From: Perkinsus chesapeaki
Lineage: Eukaryota; Perkinsozoa; Perkinsida; Perkinsidae
Assembly: GCA_013115145.1 (NCBI GenBank)
Contig: JAAPAO010000296.1
Location: forward strand, 1-41,995
Reading direction: 5' to 3'
Length of the DNA: 41,995 bases
Of the stretch, positions 20,428 to 30,198 are shown piece by piece (position 1 is the stretch's first letter; the number at the start of each line of letters is the position of its first letter). The position numbers were made by a program, and so were the translations under genes. Below the pieces are notes generated by a model. The model saw only the letters and a list, made by a program, of their open reading frames with translations. It searched no databases and was not told the origin of the DNA.

Positions 20428-20697
20428 ATGCTGCTGGCTGGGCTAGAGGCCGGGGAGGGATATTCCGAGACGCTGGTATCCAGTAACGAGTTGTACCTCT
20501 GTATGGTGGACAATAGTACGGATCAACTTAGGATAATAGGTACCGTTGAGGACAGCTCCTCATCCTCTGGTATAGGGGGTGTACCCATAACAGGTGACCT
20601 CGATAGTAGCATTCCGTTAGTATGGACCATGAAGACGACCAAAACAAGCTACTCATCAGTCTGTAAAAGTTATCTTGCGCTGATAGCTGATCGATAA
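20428..20697 (+). CDS. Uncertain short ORF
   Basis: ATG 20428 opens an 89-codon frame with no known domain. The same frame extends upstream as a very hydrophobic stretch without an ATG. It lies between divergent neighbours, the disordered minus-strand gene and the first EamA gene. Weak evidence only; it may be a 5' leader region. Confidence 0.2.
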   Translation: MLLAGLEAGEGYSETLVSSNELYLCMVDNSTDQLRIIGTVEDSSSSSGIGGVPITGDLDSSIPLVWTMKTTKTSYSSVCKSYLALIADR

Positions 20698-21063
20698 TAC
20701 AATTCCCCCCGCGAAGCTTAGCACGAGACGGGGCGAGCGCTAACACGGTTAAATCGTGGACTCCCGCCTCCCCTATATCCCTGTTACTGTGATGGTCCAA
20801 GCATACCTCTCCTCATTATGGCTAGATGCATCAGTATGAGCCATTTGGGGTGTGTAGGGCTTTGCAATAACTGTGATGAAGCGTGCTTTAATTCAAAGGA
20901 AATAGTTTAAGCTAGTGCGTTGTGGCAGTGGTCTATATGTGGCTAGCTGTTCTGCCACTTCAGTCCGTATTCAACCTTACATTATCTAACGGTGTTGATG
21001 AACAATAATGATGTAACACCCTTTGTTTCAGCTTGTTTGGTCGTTCCTCCTTTATTCCTTCAA

Positions 21064-22388
21064 ATGGTCCAAATAACACCCCAGTGTGTTGCCTGGTCGT
21101 TCTTGGCCCAGATTACCTTTGGTATTGTCAACTTTCTAATATCCTATACTAACGTGCCCGGTGTGGAACCATGGGCCGTTATTGGTTGGATATGGCTCAC
21201 GTCAGGCGTCATCGGAATCGTCGTAGGCATTTACTTCTGGTAAGCTATTATTTCAACCTAGAAAGTATCTTAATTTGTCTCTTAGGTGGCATATTGGTGC
21301 ATTCTTCTTCACCGATGAGCAATTGAAAGCTGCGGAGACCTACAAGAAATTAGACGATCAACTGTTGCCCCAAGAGTTGCCTCCAAGTCGATTAACCTTC
21401 GGTGCTAAGCTCTTGACCATTATTGGAGGTCCGTCTTATTATTCATTTCCTCGTTGTTATTATCGTTTGCTTAACAGGTATGTGTGTTGGCTGGTCCCAG
21501 TTGATGATGAAATGGGCTTTCGCCACGGATCCCAAATCCACCGGTCCCTTGACCGCCGTCATCTCTTCCGATATCATCGTAAGTCCTTCTTACCCCCTCT
21601 AGTGTGTTGTATCACCACTGTTGCCTGGTACTTAGGTCGTTGGTATATTCTGTGACCTTGTCTACAAGGAGAAGCTATCCAAGATGCAGATTTTTGCCAT
21701 TTGCATTGTGCTTTCTGGTCTTGTGGTCATGGCCGCCTTCGACGGTGGTAGCTCTGGCAAGCTTATGGGTTTCGTCTACGCCATTCTCGGTATGCTTACC
21801 TTCGCTGCTAGTTTGCTGTGTATTCGCCAAAGTTGCAGAGATGGTATGGCCGCTTGGTCTGGTTTCATCGGTCGTATGGGTGTCATGTTCTTCATGGGCC
21901 TCATCGCTTTGATCTATACCGCTTGTACCCATACCTTCTTCCCTGAGAACTGGAAGCTCTGGCCTGATATGTATGTCTGGCCCCAGGTTGCTGGTATCTC
22001 TCAGGCTGTTGGCGTACTTGCCCTTAACTATGCCCTTATGTATCCCTCTACTGGACCGGTTAATGTTATTGTTGCATCCAACTCTATTATCGTCTTGGCC
22101 TTGAACTACTTCATATTGGGTTTAATACCATCAACTTCGAAGCTTGTTGGTATGGCCATTGTCATCATTGGTGTATCTCTCATCATTTTATGGCAGCCCA
22201 AGGAAACGAAGAAGGACGAACAGACCTACCAGTCTCGTCGTGATGAGTTTATTAAGCGTTCGGTTATGCGCAGTGCCAGCATGGGCGGTAGTGTCAAGTC
22301 CCGTTTATCCACGGTCTTCCCCACTGAGAAGTCCCCACTGCCCCCTACTGCTCGTTCTGGTATCGCCGGCGCCTTCGCCGTTGTATAA
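21064..22388 (+). CDS. EamA/DMT-family transporter, copy 1
   Basis: Four exons close in frame: 21064-21239, 21286-21428, 21478-21578, 21636-22388, giving 390 aa. About ten hydrophobic helices form two EamA-type halves. The second half ends with YPSTGPVNVIVASNSIIVL and IGVSLIILW, typical of drug/metabolite transporters (nucleotide-sugar-like, SLC35-type fold). A cytosolic tail of about 55 residues is basic and Ser-rich. The substrate cannot be told from sequence. The start at MVQITPQCVAWS is chosen because the downstream paralogue starts at the equivalent Met. It is followed by a tandem paralogue at 23764-25204 with which it shares all three intron positions and phases (2, 1, 0). Confidence 0.82.
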
Positions 22389-23763
22389 GATTGGTATACA
22401 ATGTGCCACTATTATCAGCGACATTGCTACAATTCTAATAACGACAGAAGACGGTATGGCTATAAAGCAAGATGGTTTGGTTGCCAAAGTTCCCATTGCC
22501 CTCCTTTTCTCATTATTTACTATGAGTTACCATCAGTGAATATCAGAAGATGGGTGAGGATCGATGCATCCTGATCCTCCGCTGAATCAGTGGTCCTTTA
22601 TAATAAAGGCTCTGCTGCAATGATGGTGTTTATGATGACGATGTATGTAGTATAGAATCTATTTAGTGAACGTGGATGCGTCACTTAATCCTTTATGTCG
22701 TCATGAAGTGTTATGTACAGTTACTGCTGTTGCTGGTGCCTCTGCTATAGTATGTTGTATGCGCTACTCTTTTTTGTTGTTGCATCTTCTACAGCTTTCT
22801 GTCATATCATTTATCTCCATTATTGCCATCATTGATAGTCATTGCCGCCTTGTTGTCGTCCATTATTACAATTATGCGATTGTTGCTAGGGACGTTAAAT
22901 CCTGATACTGTACTAAAGAAATTGCTATAGTTGGTCAGAAATGATAACAAAGCCTCCGCTGCCGCTGGCCACTATGACCACTACCATTTATTCACAACAG
23001 GCTTGTATCGATAATCGATTGTTGTTGTTCCCCTTTTCCACTGATGTACGTGGCTCCTCCTAGGCGAGCAGCAGCAGCACCAGCTCTATGGGCTAATATT
23101 GCTCGTCGTGTGTATTGTCTGGATAGGAATCAAGATCTCGAAATCTTTGTCCTAGTTTGTAAGGAGAGTATTTCTCGCCTAGTCATCAAGGCTCAGTGCA
23201 GGTTAATTAGTGGTGCTTAGTCTCCTGTGGGATTGGTGTCCTTTACACGATTTATACTTAGATTTTTACTAAGCTGATTGCTGCGGAATATTGGTGTCTG
23301 CGATAATGGGCGGGGACGTTATAAGCTGCGACGTATATTATTACGAATATTGTAGCTTCCGACATCGGTGTGATCCAAGAGGCGGCGAAAAGAGAATACT
23401 AAGATATGGCTGTGCGCATGAACCTCGCGAGCCAATCGCTACGCGTATTATGTAAACCAGCCTCACTGCCGGCGGGACGCCTGGCTAGAGATCCTTCAAG
23501 GTTGCTACGGCCTTGGCCCTGCTTCGACCAAAGAATAGCTTACCGACGTAATACAATCTCTTCGATTTGCCAATTTATTACCCCAAACAGCCTTGCTTTA
23601 CTTTCGTGTGTCTCAACCCCACGCTATCGTGCAGTGGGTGGGTGGTTCAATCATTCCGCTACCGTCTACCAATCCTGTGTTTCCAGACTCCTCCTCCTCG
23701 GTATTGCGTCATCGCTTACTTGACTATCTCTCTGTAGAGTTTATAGACCTTATCCACAACGGA
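22389..23763. other. Spacer between tandem transporter genes
   Basis: The spacer has T-rich, triplet-rich low complexity on the plus strand (for example around 22720-22870 and 23000-23050), like the tract after the HPR-like gene. A 105-codon frame at 23406-23723 has an ATG and a basic, mitochondrial-presequence-like start (MAVRMNLASQSLRVL), but no domain; I do not call it as a gene. It probably contains the copy-1 3' UTR and copy-2 promoter. Confidence 0.45.
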
Positions 23764-25204
23764 ATGGTTCACGTCGAAGGCGGATGTATTGCTTGGTCGT
23801 TGATGGCCAACATAATGTTCGGCACAGCTAATTTTCTATTATCATACTGTAACTCGCAGCCCGGCACCGCGCCGTGGGGTGTCGTAGGGTTGGTCTGGTT
23901 AAGCTCTGGCATTTGGGGCTTACTCGCCGCTATTTATTATAAGTATGTATCTCATCGCATCTAGATGTTTGGAATCCTTCTGTGATGACAGGTCCACCGT
24001 GGGCACTATTTTCTTCAACGAAAGAGACGTTGAACTGTACAATACACGTCATGAGCATCTTCCTGGTGGAGCAATGTATACTAAGGCAGACGGCAGTTCC
24101 GTTAGCCTGGGTTCAAAGCTCCTTACAATGGGCGGAAGTGGGACAATTAGTCACAACAGGGGATGAATCGTTTTGTCAGGTTTATTTATCGGCTGGTCGC
24201 AGGTTATGATGCAGCGAGCATTCGCTACCGACCCGCAGTCCACCGGTCCTCTTATGGCAGTTTCATCATCTGACATAATGGTGAGCCTCGTGAGTGTTTG
24301 CCTTTTTATGTGTTATCCTTGTTAGGTAGTTGGCGTGTTCTGTCACTTCTTCTATAATGAACGACTCACCTTTATGCAGGCGATGGCAATCGTCGTAGTT
24401 CTTACAGGTACCGCTCTCTGCTGTAAAGTTCCCTTATTTACTTATCAGGTCTGGTGATAATGGCCGCTTTCGATTCGTCGGTTGGTCACTTCATCGGTTT
24501 CGTTTACGCTGTTCTCGGTATGATAACATTTGCTTCAAGTATGTTGGCTACGCGTTACACGTGTATAGAGGGTATGGCAAGCGGGTAGGCCATTCCATGC
24601 ATCCTACCAATTCAGACTGCCTCCCACAGGTCCCGCTTCGCCGGTCGCATGTTGATGATGTTCATAATGGGTTCATTCTGTTGTTGCTGGCAATGGTCCG
24701 AAGGTGCATACGTCATCACGCCATATGATGATCTCATGGCGAAGTGAAATAGTCCATGTCCTTCCGGTCCTCATGATTCAAATCCCTTTCAGATTCTTCT
24801 GGCCGTGCATGTCCGGTATGGGCCAGTTCATCGGTGTAATCGCCCTGAACAACGCATTAGCCTATCCCTCTACTGCGGTTGTCAACGTTATAGTCGCATC
24901 CAACTCGATTCTCGGCTTAGGACTTGCCTATTTCACTCTGAACGTGGTCCCCACTCCAGCAAAGCTCATTGGTGAGTCTGCCGCCTCTGGAATGTTACTC
25001 TTTACCGTGTTCTCAGGTATGTTCATTGTGGTCATTGGTGTTGTTCTGATAACCGTATGGAAACAGGATACTCCTCTCACTCATAAAGAGTCGATTCTCG
25101 AAGAGGCCATCGTTGAGCCTCTTCTCGGTGGGAATCGTCGACCGTCTATTGTGACCCCAAGAAGTAGCTGCAGGAGAATCTCAAGTACGAGAGCAGCTGC
25201 ATAG
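23764..25204 (+). CDS. EamA/DMT-family transporter, copy 2
   Basis: Eight exons close in frame: 23764-23942, 23992-24137, 24180-24280, 24326-24407, 24449-24584, 24630-24703, 24753-24971, 25017-25204, giving 374 aa. It aligns along its length with copy 1: CIAWSLMANIMFG versus CVAWSFLAQITFG, FATDPQSTGPLMAVSSSDI versus FATDPKSTGPLTAVISSDI, and YPSTAVVNVIVASNSILGL near the end. The first three introns sit at the same positions and phases as in copy 1; four further introns are absent from copy 1. The loop after the seventh exon start is shorter and more diverged. Substrate unknown. The last intron (45 nt) is in frame and could be retained. Confidence 0.82.
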
Positions 25205-26151
25205 TGTGTTGATGACAGTTACGAAACTTTTATATTATCGTATTTATTATCATACTGAATCAGTGCGTACTCATCCCATTTCATGGGCTCGTTATCGTTG
25301 AGAAGGGCCGTCGGGGATCTTAGTGACATCCCTAAATTTATAAGAGGAATTAAATCTTTGTTACACTGTCCTGCAAGAAAGCGTGTTTCCCTTCTATTTC
25401 TTTCCACTAATTTTTTGTATGCTCCTAAGGCTATCATCACTCTGATTCTGATTGGAGCTGAAGCAGCAGCTTCCTTCATTCGGAGGTTGCTGCATCAGAA
25501 CAGTGTTGTTATCATTGTATCTCGCCAAAGTGTATGAGCCCTCATAAGGGCTAAAGTCTCTCGCAAGTACGCTTTTACTGCTTATGCGTTCGTCAATTCG
25601 AAAGTATGATTATTGGCGTGTCAGGAGCCTAGTATGAGTTCTGGATAGTCGCGGAATCGCGGTGCCGAGCTTCATGCCAAAGCTCATCTTTCCAATTTGT
25701 CGAAAATGACGAATTGGCAAAAGGCAAGAGTGTGCAGTGTAGAAGTGTTATGATGGGCGATAATAATAGTAGGATATAATTGATTAGATTATGATCATAC
25801 ATATCTTGGCCATGACAATAGCAATGTTGTGTTCTTCTATGAGGGGCAGGATATTAACAAACGGCGTAACCAACCACCTTAACACGTACCGACTTCTGCG
25901 ATTCGGCAACAGAGATACATCGCTGCGAAGCTATCTGAATCGGAGTCCGGTATTGGACTCGAGACAAACAGTATTGCCATCATGGCAATCTGTTATATGT
26001 AGAAACAGCGACTGGACGTAAAACGTAGTTCTCGCTGTGGACTACAGCCTGTGGTAACACTGATACACCTCGGGATCGCGCAACATGCCACAAAGTCAGT
26101 TCTCGGAAGTTCGGGAGTCGATATACCGTCAGACCCTCAGATCTTATAGTC
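25205..26151. other. Intergenic, nothing assigned
   Basis: Frames at 25283-25537 (plus) and 25219-25479 (minus) overlap on opposite strands and neither has a recognisable domain. A second frame at 25791-26021 is also featureless. No repeat or RNA gene is seen. Confidence 0.45.
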
Positions 26152-26795
26152 ATGCCACGACAGAGCCCGGTCGCCGAAAAAGCCGACGGTTTCGGCGTTG
26201 TTCCGGGCGCTGTCAAAAAAGCTGCTGGGTTCATCGCTCGAACAACACTGTCTCTACGGGAAAGTTTGAAAATGGAAGCCATTGGGGAATGCAAGAGAAG
26301 GCATCCCCTAGTGAAGATGACCGAGAAGGAGATATTCCAGCAACCTTAGTGAGTGCGGCTTCCTCAATACTCGGTGATCATATCTGTCAGTTACACTGGC
26401 TACCTTAATGGTTTCAAATGCGAACGGTGTGGGGTTAATTCCTTGAACTTGGTGGACAAGACGGGCTACATGTGCACAGAATGCGAGTGAGCGTCGATAA
26501 CACCTTACTTGGTAAGTATCAGTTCAGGTACGTTCTTTGCGGGCTTTGCTACCAAAGCTCCAAAGCAGAGGTTGTCGAAAGGATGTTGAACAGCAAGCGA
26601 CAAGAAGTAGGTTGGCTTGGACTACCTCAAGGCTACCGATGAAGGCTTTGGGCTATTATCGAACTCAGTGAGTTGTTGTGACGTTCTCAGAATCGTGCTC
26701 GATTGGCACTAATGAAGTCGCAGATGAGCCTCTCGCTGTACGATGACAACAAGTCGCCAAGTGCAAAGAGCAGAAAAGCCGCTCATGATCGATAA
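26152..26795 (+). CDS. Small cysteine-rich zinc protein (C1/DC1-like treble clef)
   Basis: Five exons close in frame (26152-26348, 26391-26486, 26528-26570, 26611-26667, 26724-26795), giving 154 aa. The central motif is FKCERC...GYMCTECEYVLCGLCY, three CxxC pairs spaced like C1/DC1 or B-box-type treble-clef fingers (C-x2-C-x13-C-x2-C-x4-C-x2-C). The N terminus is basic and Ala/Val-rich; the C terminus is Ser/Lys-rich. It probably binds zinc and may bind protein or lipid; the function is unknown. It converges with the RS-domain gene, whose 3' end is 156 bp away. An unspliced reading would stop earlier, at 26490 or 26642, so the chain rests on splice signals (gtgagt, gtgagc donors) and phase. 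Confidence 0.62.
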
Positions 26796-26951
26796 CATGA
26801 CACTTTGTCAGTGCCTTCACAACCCTCAGTCATGTCTATATGATTCATTTGCGTTAGTATGCCTTGTAGCACATTAGATCATCACGAATGTATGAATAGC
26901 GAGGATGATTGCCCTCCGAAGCTTTTAACTCAACAGATGAAGCGTGCCAAA

Positions 26952-27691
26952 TCAACCCGTCTGGAAGAAGCCAGCGTTAGCGCTGCCTCGCAGTCTCCCG
27001 CATTTGAAACATTCCGCCGCTTGCTTGAAGTTGATCGTCTGGCATTTCGGACATGTCCAATCTTGTGGCCCTGAAAGTGCCAGCGTTCCAGAGACTTCCA
27101 AGCACAACAACAGAGCAACGATGAATGTGATCAGATCACCGTCAAATACCTGGCTTATCGCCTCGCCGAGGTGGGCGGACCTTCGTGTCAGGCTTCTCAC
27201 GTTCAGCCACAAACCCAGTGGTGGAACTGGACGAATGCTGTCGATGATACTGAAGCTTCCAAGTTTACCTGCTCATCCCCGTCATTCCAAATGCCGTCGA
27301 GAAGGCCTTCTCTCGAGGGTCTCGTTCACCACCGTAACCCTAAACGATAGGCTTTATTCGATCAAACGTTAGTCCACTCGTCACTCACAACGGCTCCAAA
27401 ATCCATGGGCAAGAGCATCTCATCGGTACTCGCTTGTGCCAGCCTCTTCAATGCTTCCATTTCCAACAACTTATCAGCTTCCTTCTTCTTGCTGTGCCGC
27501 TTGTGATGTTTCTTTTCACGCTTCTTCTCTTTCTTGTCCTTCGAGTGTTTTCGATGCGGACTCCTGTCCCCCGATCGAGACCGTGAGCGATGTCTACGCG
27601 ATTTCTTCTCGGACCGCTCGGCGTCTCTGTCATGACGGTCCCTCGACCGACTACGGTACCGCTCGCGCGAACGATCGTCTCGGTGACCCAT
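26952..27691 (-). CDS. RS-domain protein with C-terminal RanBP2-type zinc finger
   Basis: Four exons close in frame: 27691-27389, 27339-27269, 27226-27150, 27070-26952, giving 189 aa. Residues 1-75 are almost entirely Arg, Ser, Asp, Lys and His, an RS-like domain as in splicing factors. A short helix (LLEMEALKRLAQ) follows, then a Gly/Arg linker. Last comes DWTCPKCQTINFKQAAECFK-CG, a textbook RanBP2 finger (W-x-C-x2-C-x3-N-x6-C-x2-C), which in ZRANB2-like proteins binds single-stranded RNA at GGU sites. Domain order is the reverse of ZRANB2. A role in pre-mRNA splicing in the nucleus is likely. It is the last gene of a same-strand series and lies 114 bp beyond the stop of the gene before it. 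Confidence 0.8.
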
Positions 27692-27805
27692 GGAAGTCTA
27701 CTAACGGCGAGACTCGATCGCTATCGCGCCGTCCACTGTAACGCAACTCATCCCGAGGACTGTGATGTTAATTACGTAAATTTGACAATCATACACAAAG
27801 TGTTC

Positions 27806-30132
27806 TCATCTACGACATAGTCGACATCCTCTGTTCCGTGGTAAAGACTGCCGGCAGACACGTCGCCACTCCCTCAGCTGTCGGTCTCGAGCTTGCCGCT
27901 TGCCACTGGCGTGGTATAATAACGTAGCGTTCCAGTGACTAATGTACTCGAAACCCCAGCGTGAAGGTAGAGCTTCGAGCGCCAGCCGATAGGCGTCCAC
28001 CGCGACGGTCCACTCATCCTCGTCGGCGGCTTCCAATCCCTCACGCCAGTAGCTGCATGCCCGGCTGAGCTCGGCGGCCACGTGGCCAGAAGTGCTGAGT
28101 ATCGGGCTTAGATTGAAGTGCTTGTGGAGCATGCCATCAAGTGGTGACCTCTCCCTACTTCCACAAAACAAGTGCGGCAAGCACTCCTCCCAAAGGTCTC
28201 GACCATTGGGATCCAAAATGTGGCCTGCGGGAACTGCCACAGGCCCGGCGCTATGACACAGCGGGCAGGGGTAATTGAGGAGGGTTGGTGAGAGGACTGA
28301 TCGGCCGGCTGAAGCCAGCACCTCGATCCCCTTCATTTCGGGATACTCCGGGGCGGCCACCTCGTGGGTGTGGTCTTTAGGCTGCTGCCTTACCGTCGAT
28401 CTCGGCTTTTGGCGAGGCTGCTGCTGCTCCAAGTCACTACAGTGAGTAGCCACTTGCGGTCGGCTCGTTTGTTTCGGCGTGTTTTCTTTTTCTGCATTTC
28501 CGTGTGATATTGCATGCTCTATTGCCATGCTCTCATATGCGGCAGTGTTACGATCTTGCTCCTTCGAGGCTACTGTACCTCCGGATAGATTCTCAACAGG
28601 TGGACGTGGACTCGACAACTTGGGAGAAAAGTCTCGTCTGGTAGAGGTCGCCGCTGAGCCCTCGTCGGCATGCTTAGTGTGGTAGTCCGCTGGGATAGAA
28701 GAAGGCCTTGGGGTGACATATGAATCGGCGACTGTCGCCCACTCGACAACCCTCACTGGACCACCGCCGCCGCCGCCAACCAGGTGCGGGCTAGAGGCAG
28801 CTGGTACCGTAGGTATCGGCGATGCCAGAGCTCTCTTGGCACTCTCTACGTGTCTATTCGTGGCTGATCGATCAGTAGCAGGCTCGCTCTTTGTCGTTTG
28901 GGGAGTCAAGTCCAACAGATCTCTCTCGATTACTTCTTCTGGGACCTCGGCGAGGGTGACCGCCTCCACGACGGGCCTGGCTGGCTTGAAGGCGGGGCTG
29001 CTCGGGCGGCTTGCTGTTGCATTGGAGCCTATCTCCTCGAAGTCATCCTCGTATTCTTCTTCCTCGTACTCCGCCTCCCGTCTCTCGAGTATTTCCTCTG
29101 GTGGCTCTGGCACGCTGTCAAGAGAAGTCAATCTTTGTCGCAGACCAGAATTCGCCAAGGAGGTGGACGCGGCTGTGGACGGAGGTGAAGAGTCCGCCGT
29201 TGACGTGAATGACGTCCCACGGACCATTGCGTCCCCTAGTGGATCCACCACAGGTCTGTCCGGGGCAACTACGGCTGCCGAGGAGGATGATGAGCTGCTA
29301 CTGCTGGCGCTGCTAGCTTGACCGAGTTCCAAAGGTGGCAATCGGACAGGTGTGGCCGGGGCATGGCCGCCGATAGGGCGCGGAGCGGTATCGCCATCAG
29401 CAGGAGCCGTGGCTGAGCCAGAGGAAGCCGATGCCATCCGTATTGCAGTGGCAGAGGATTCGCTGTCTCTATGCCCCTCGGGCTGGTTATGCACCACCTT
29501 CATAGTCTCCTAAGCATCACATACAACTGATAGCGAGACTCTCCTTGGCCTACCTTCAGGCTCTCCAGTTCATACTGAAGCATGTTGAATGTAGCGGTGA
29601 ACTCACTATCCTCCTCCTCCTCCATCCGAGCACTCGACCACGCCTCCTCTCCAGGATTTGCCGAGGCCGCTTGTGGTGTTAGTGACTCCGCCGGGGAAGG
29701 CTTCTGGACTGTTATACTCACGTATCCGAGGGTCTAAAGGGGCACAGTGAAGATGGAGCAACGATGCACTCCCTTACACTGGACGGCTCGGTCGCGCTCC
29801 TGTCGAGTGGGATGTGCCTGATGAAGCGTACGAAGGCACGTGGCGGCCAGGACCAACCCTAAGGGGGTTTCGGCATCCTCCTCAACCTGGCTTAGGGCCA
29901 CAACTTCATCGTATTCTTCTGATATGCGGCGCGCAGTCGATGAACCCTGAGGAGCAAATGTGCGGTTGTGATGATGATGGCAGGCGAGTGGTACTGTGTG
30001 ATGATGACCCTGCTGGTGTAGGGTGTCCTTCATCTCAGTTAGCTCCTTCATGCTCTCCTGCATGGAGGCAAGCATTGACTCAAACACCGAGGACGAGGAA
30101 GAGGACGCCATGCCGCTGCTACTGGAAAACAT
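27806..30132 (-). CDS. Acidic, mostly disordered protein with C-terminal cysteine motif and TPR-like region
   Basis: Four exons close in frame: 30132-29858, 29799-29778, 29733-29554, 29509-27806, giving 726 aa. The second exon is only 22 nt. The N terminus is Ser-rich, with a coiled-coil-like ELTEMKDTL stretch and a His run. A central acidic block reads AEYEEEEYEDDFEEIG, the kind seen in ciliary and centrosomal proteins. About 300 residues of low complexity follow, including a GGGGGG run. The C-terminal 190 residues appear folded, with YPCPLCHSAG (a CxxC pair) and a TPR-like helical pair around YWREGLEAADEDEWTVAVDAY. No family is recognised. The upstream same-strand neighbour is CAF-1 p60, whose stop is about 67 bp from this start. 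Confidence 0.65.
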
Positions 30133-30198
30133 GAACCGAGGGCCATGCCGAGTCAAGTGAAACTCAAGTCGGTGAATCCATGCAGCAGTAGCTATCGA

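Noticed and set aside
26944-27372. 142-codon plus-strand frame
   Set aside because: It is opposite the RanBP2 zinc-finger exons and has no domain of its own.
28713-29321. 202-codon plus-strand frame
   Set aside because: It is the antisense shadow of the Ser/Glu-rich minus-strand gene at 27806-30132, whose exon structure and composition are coherent.
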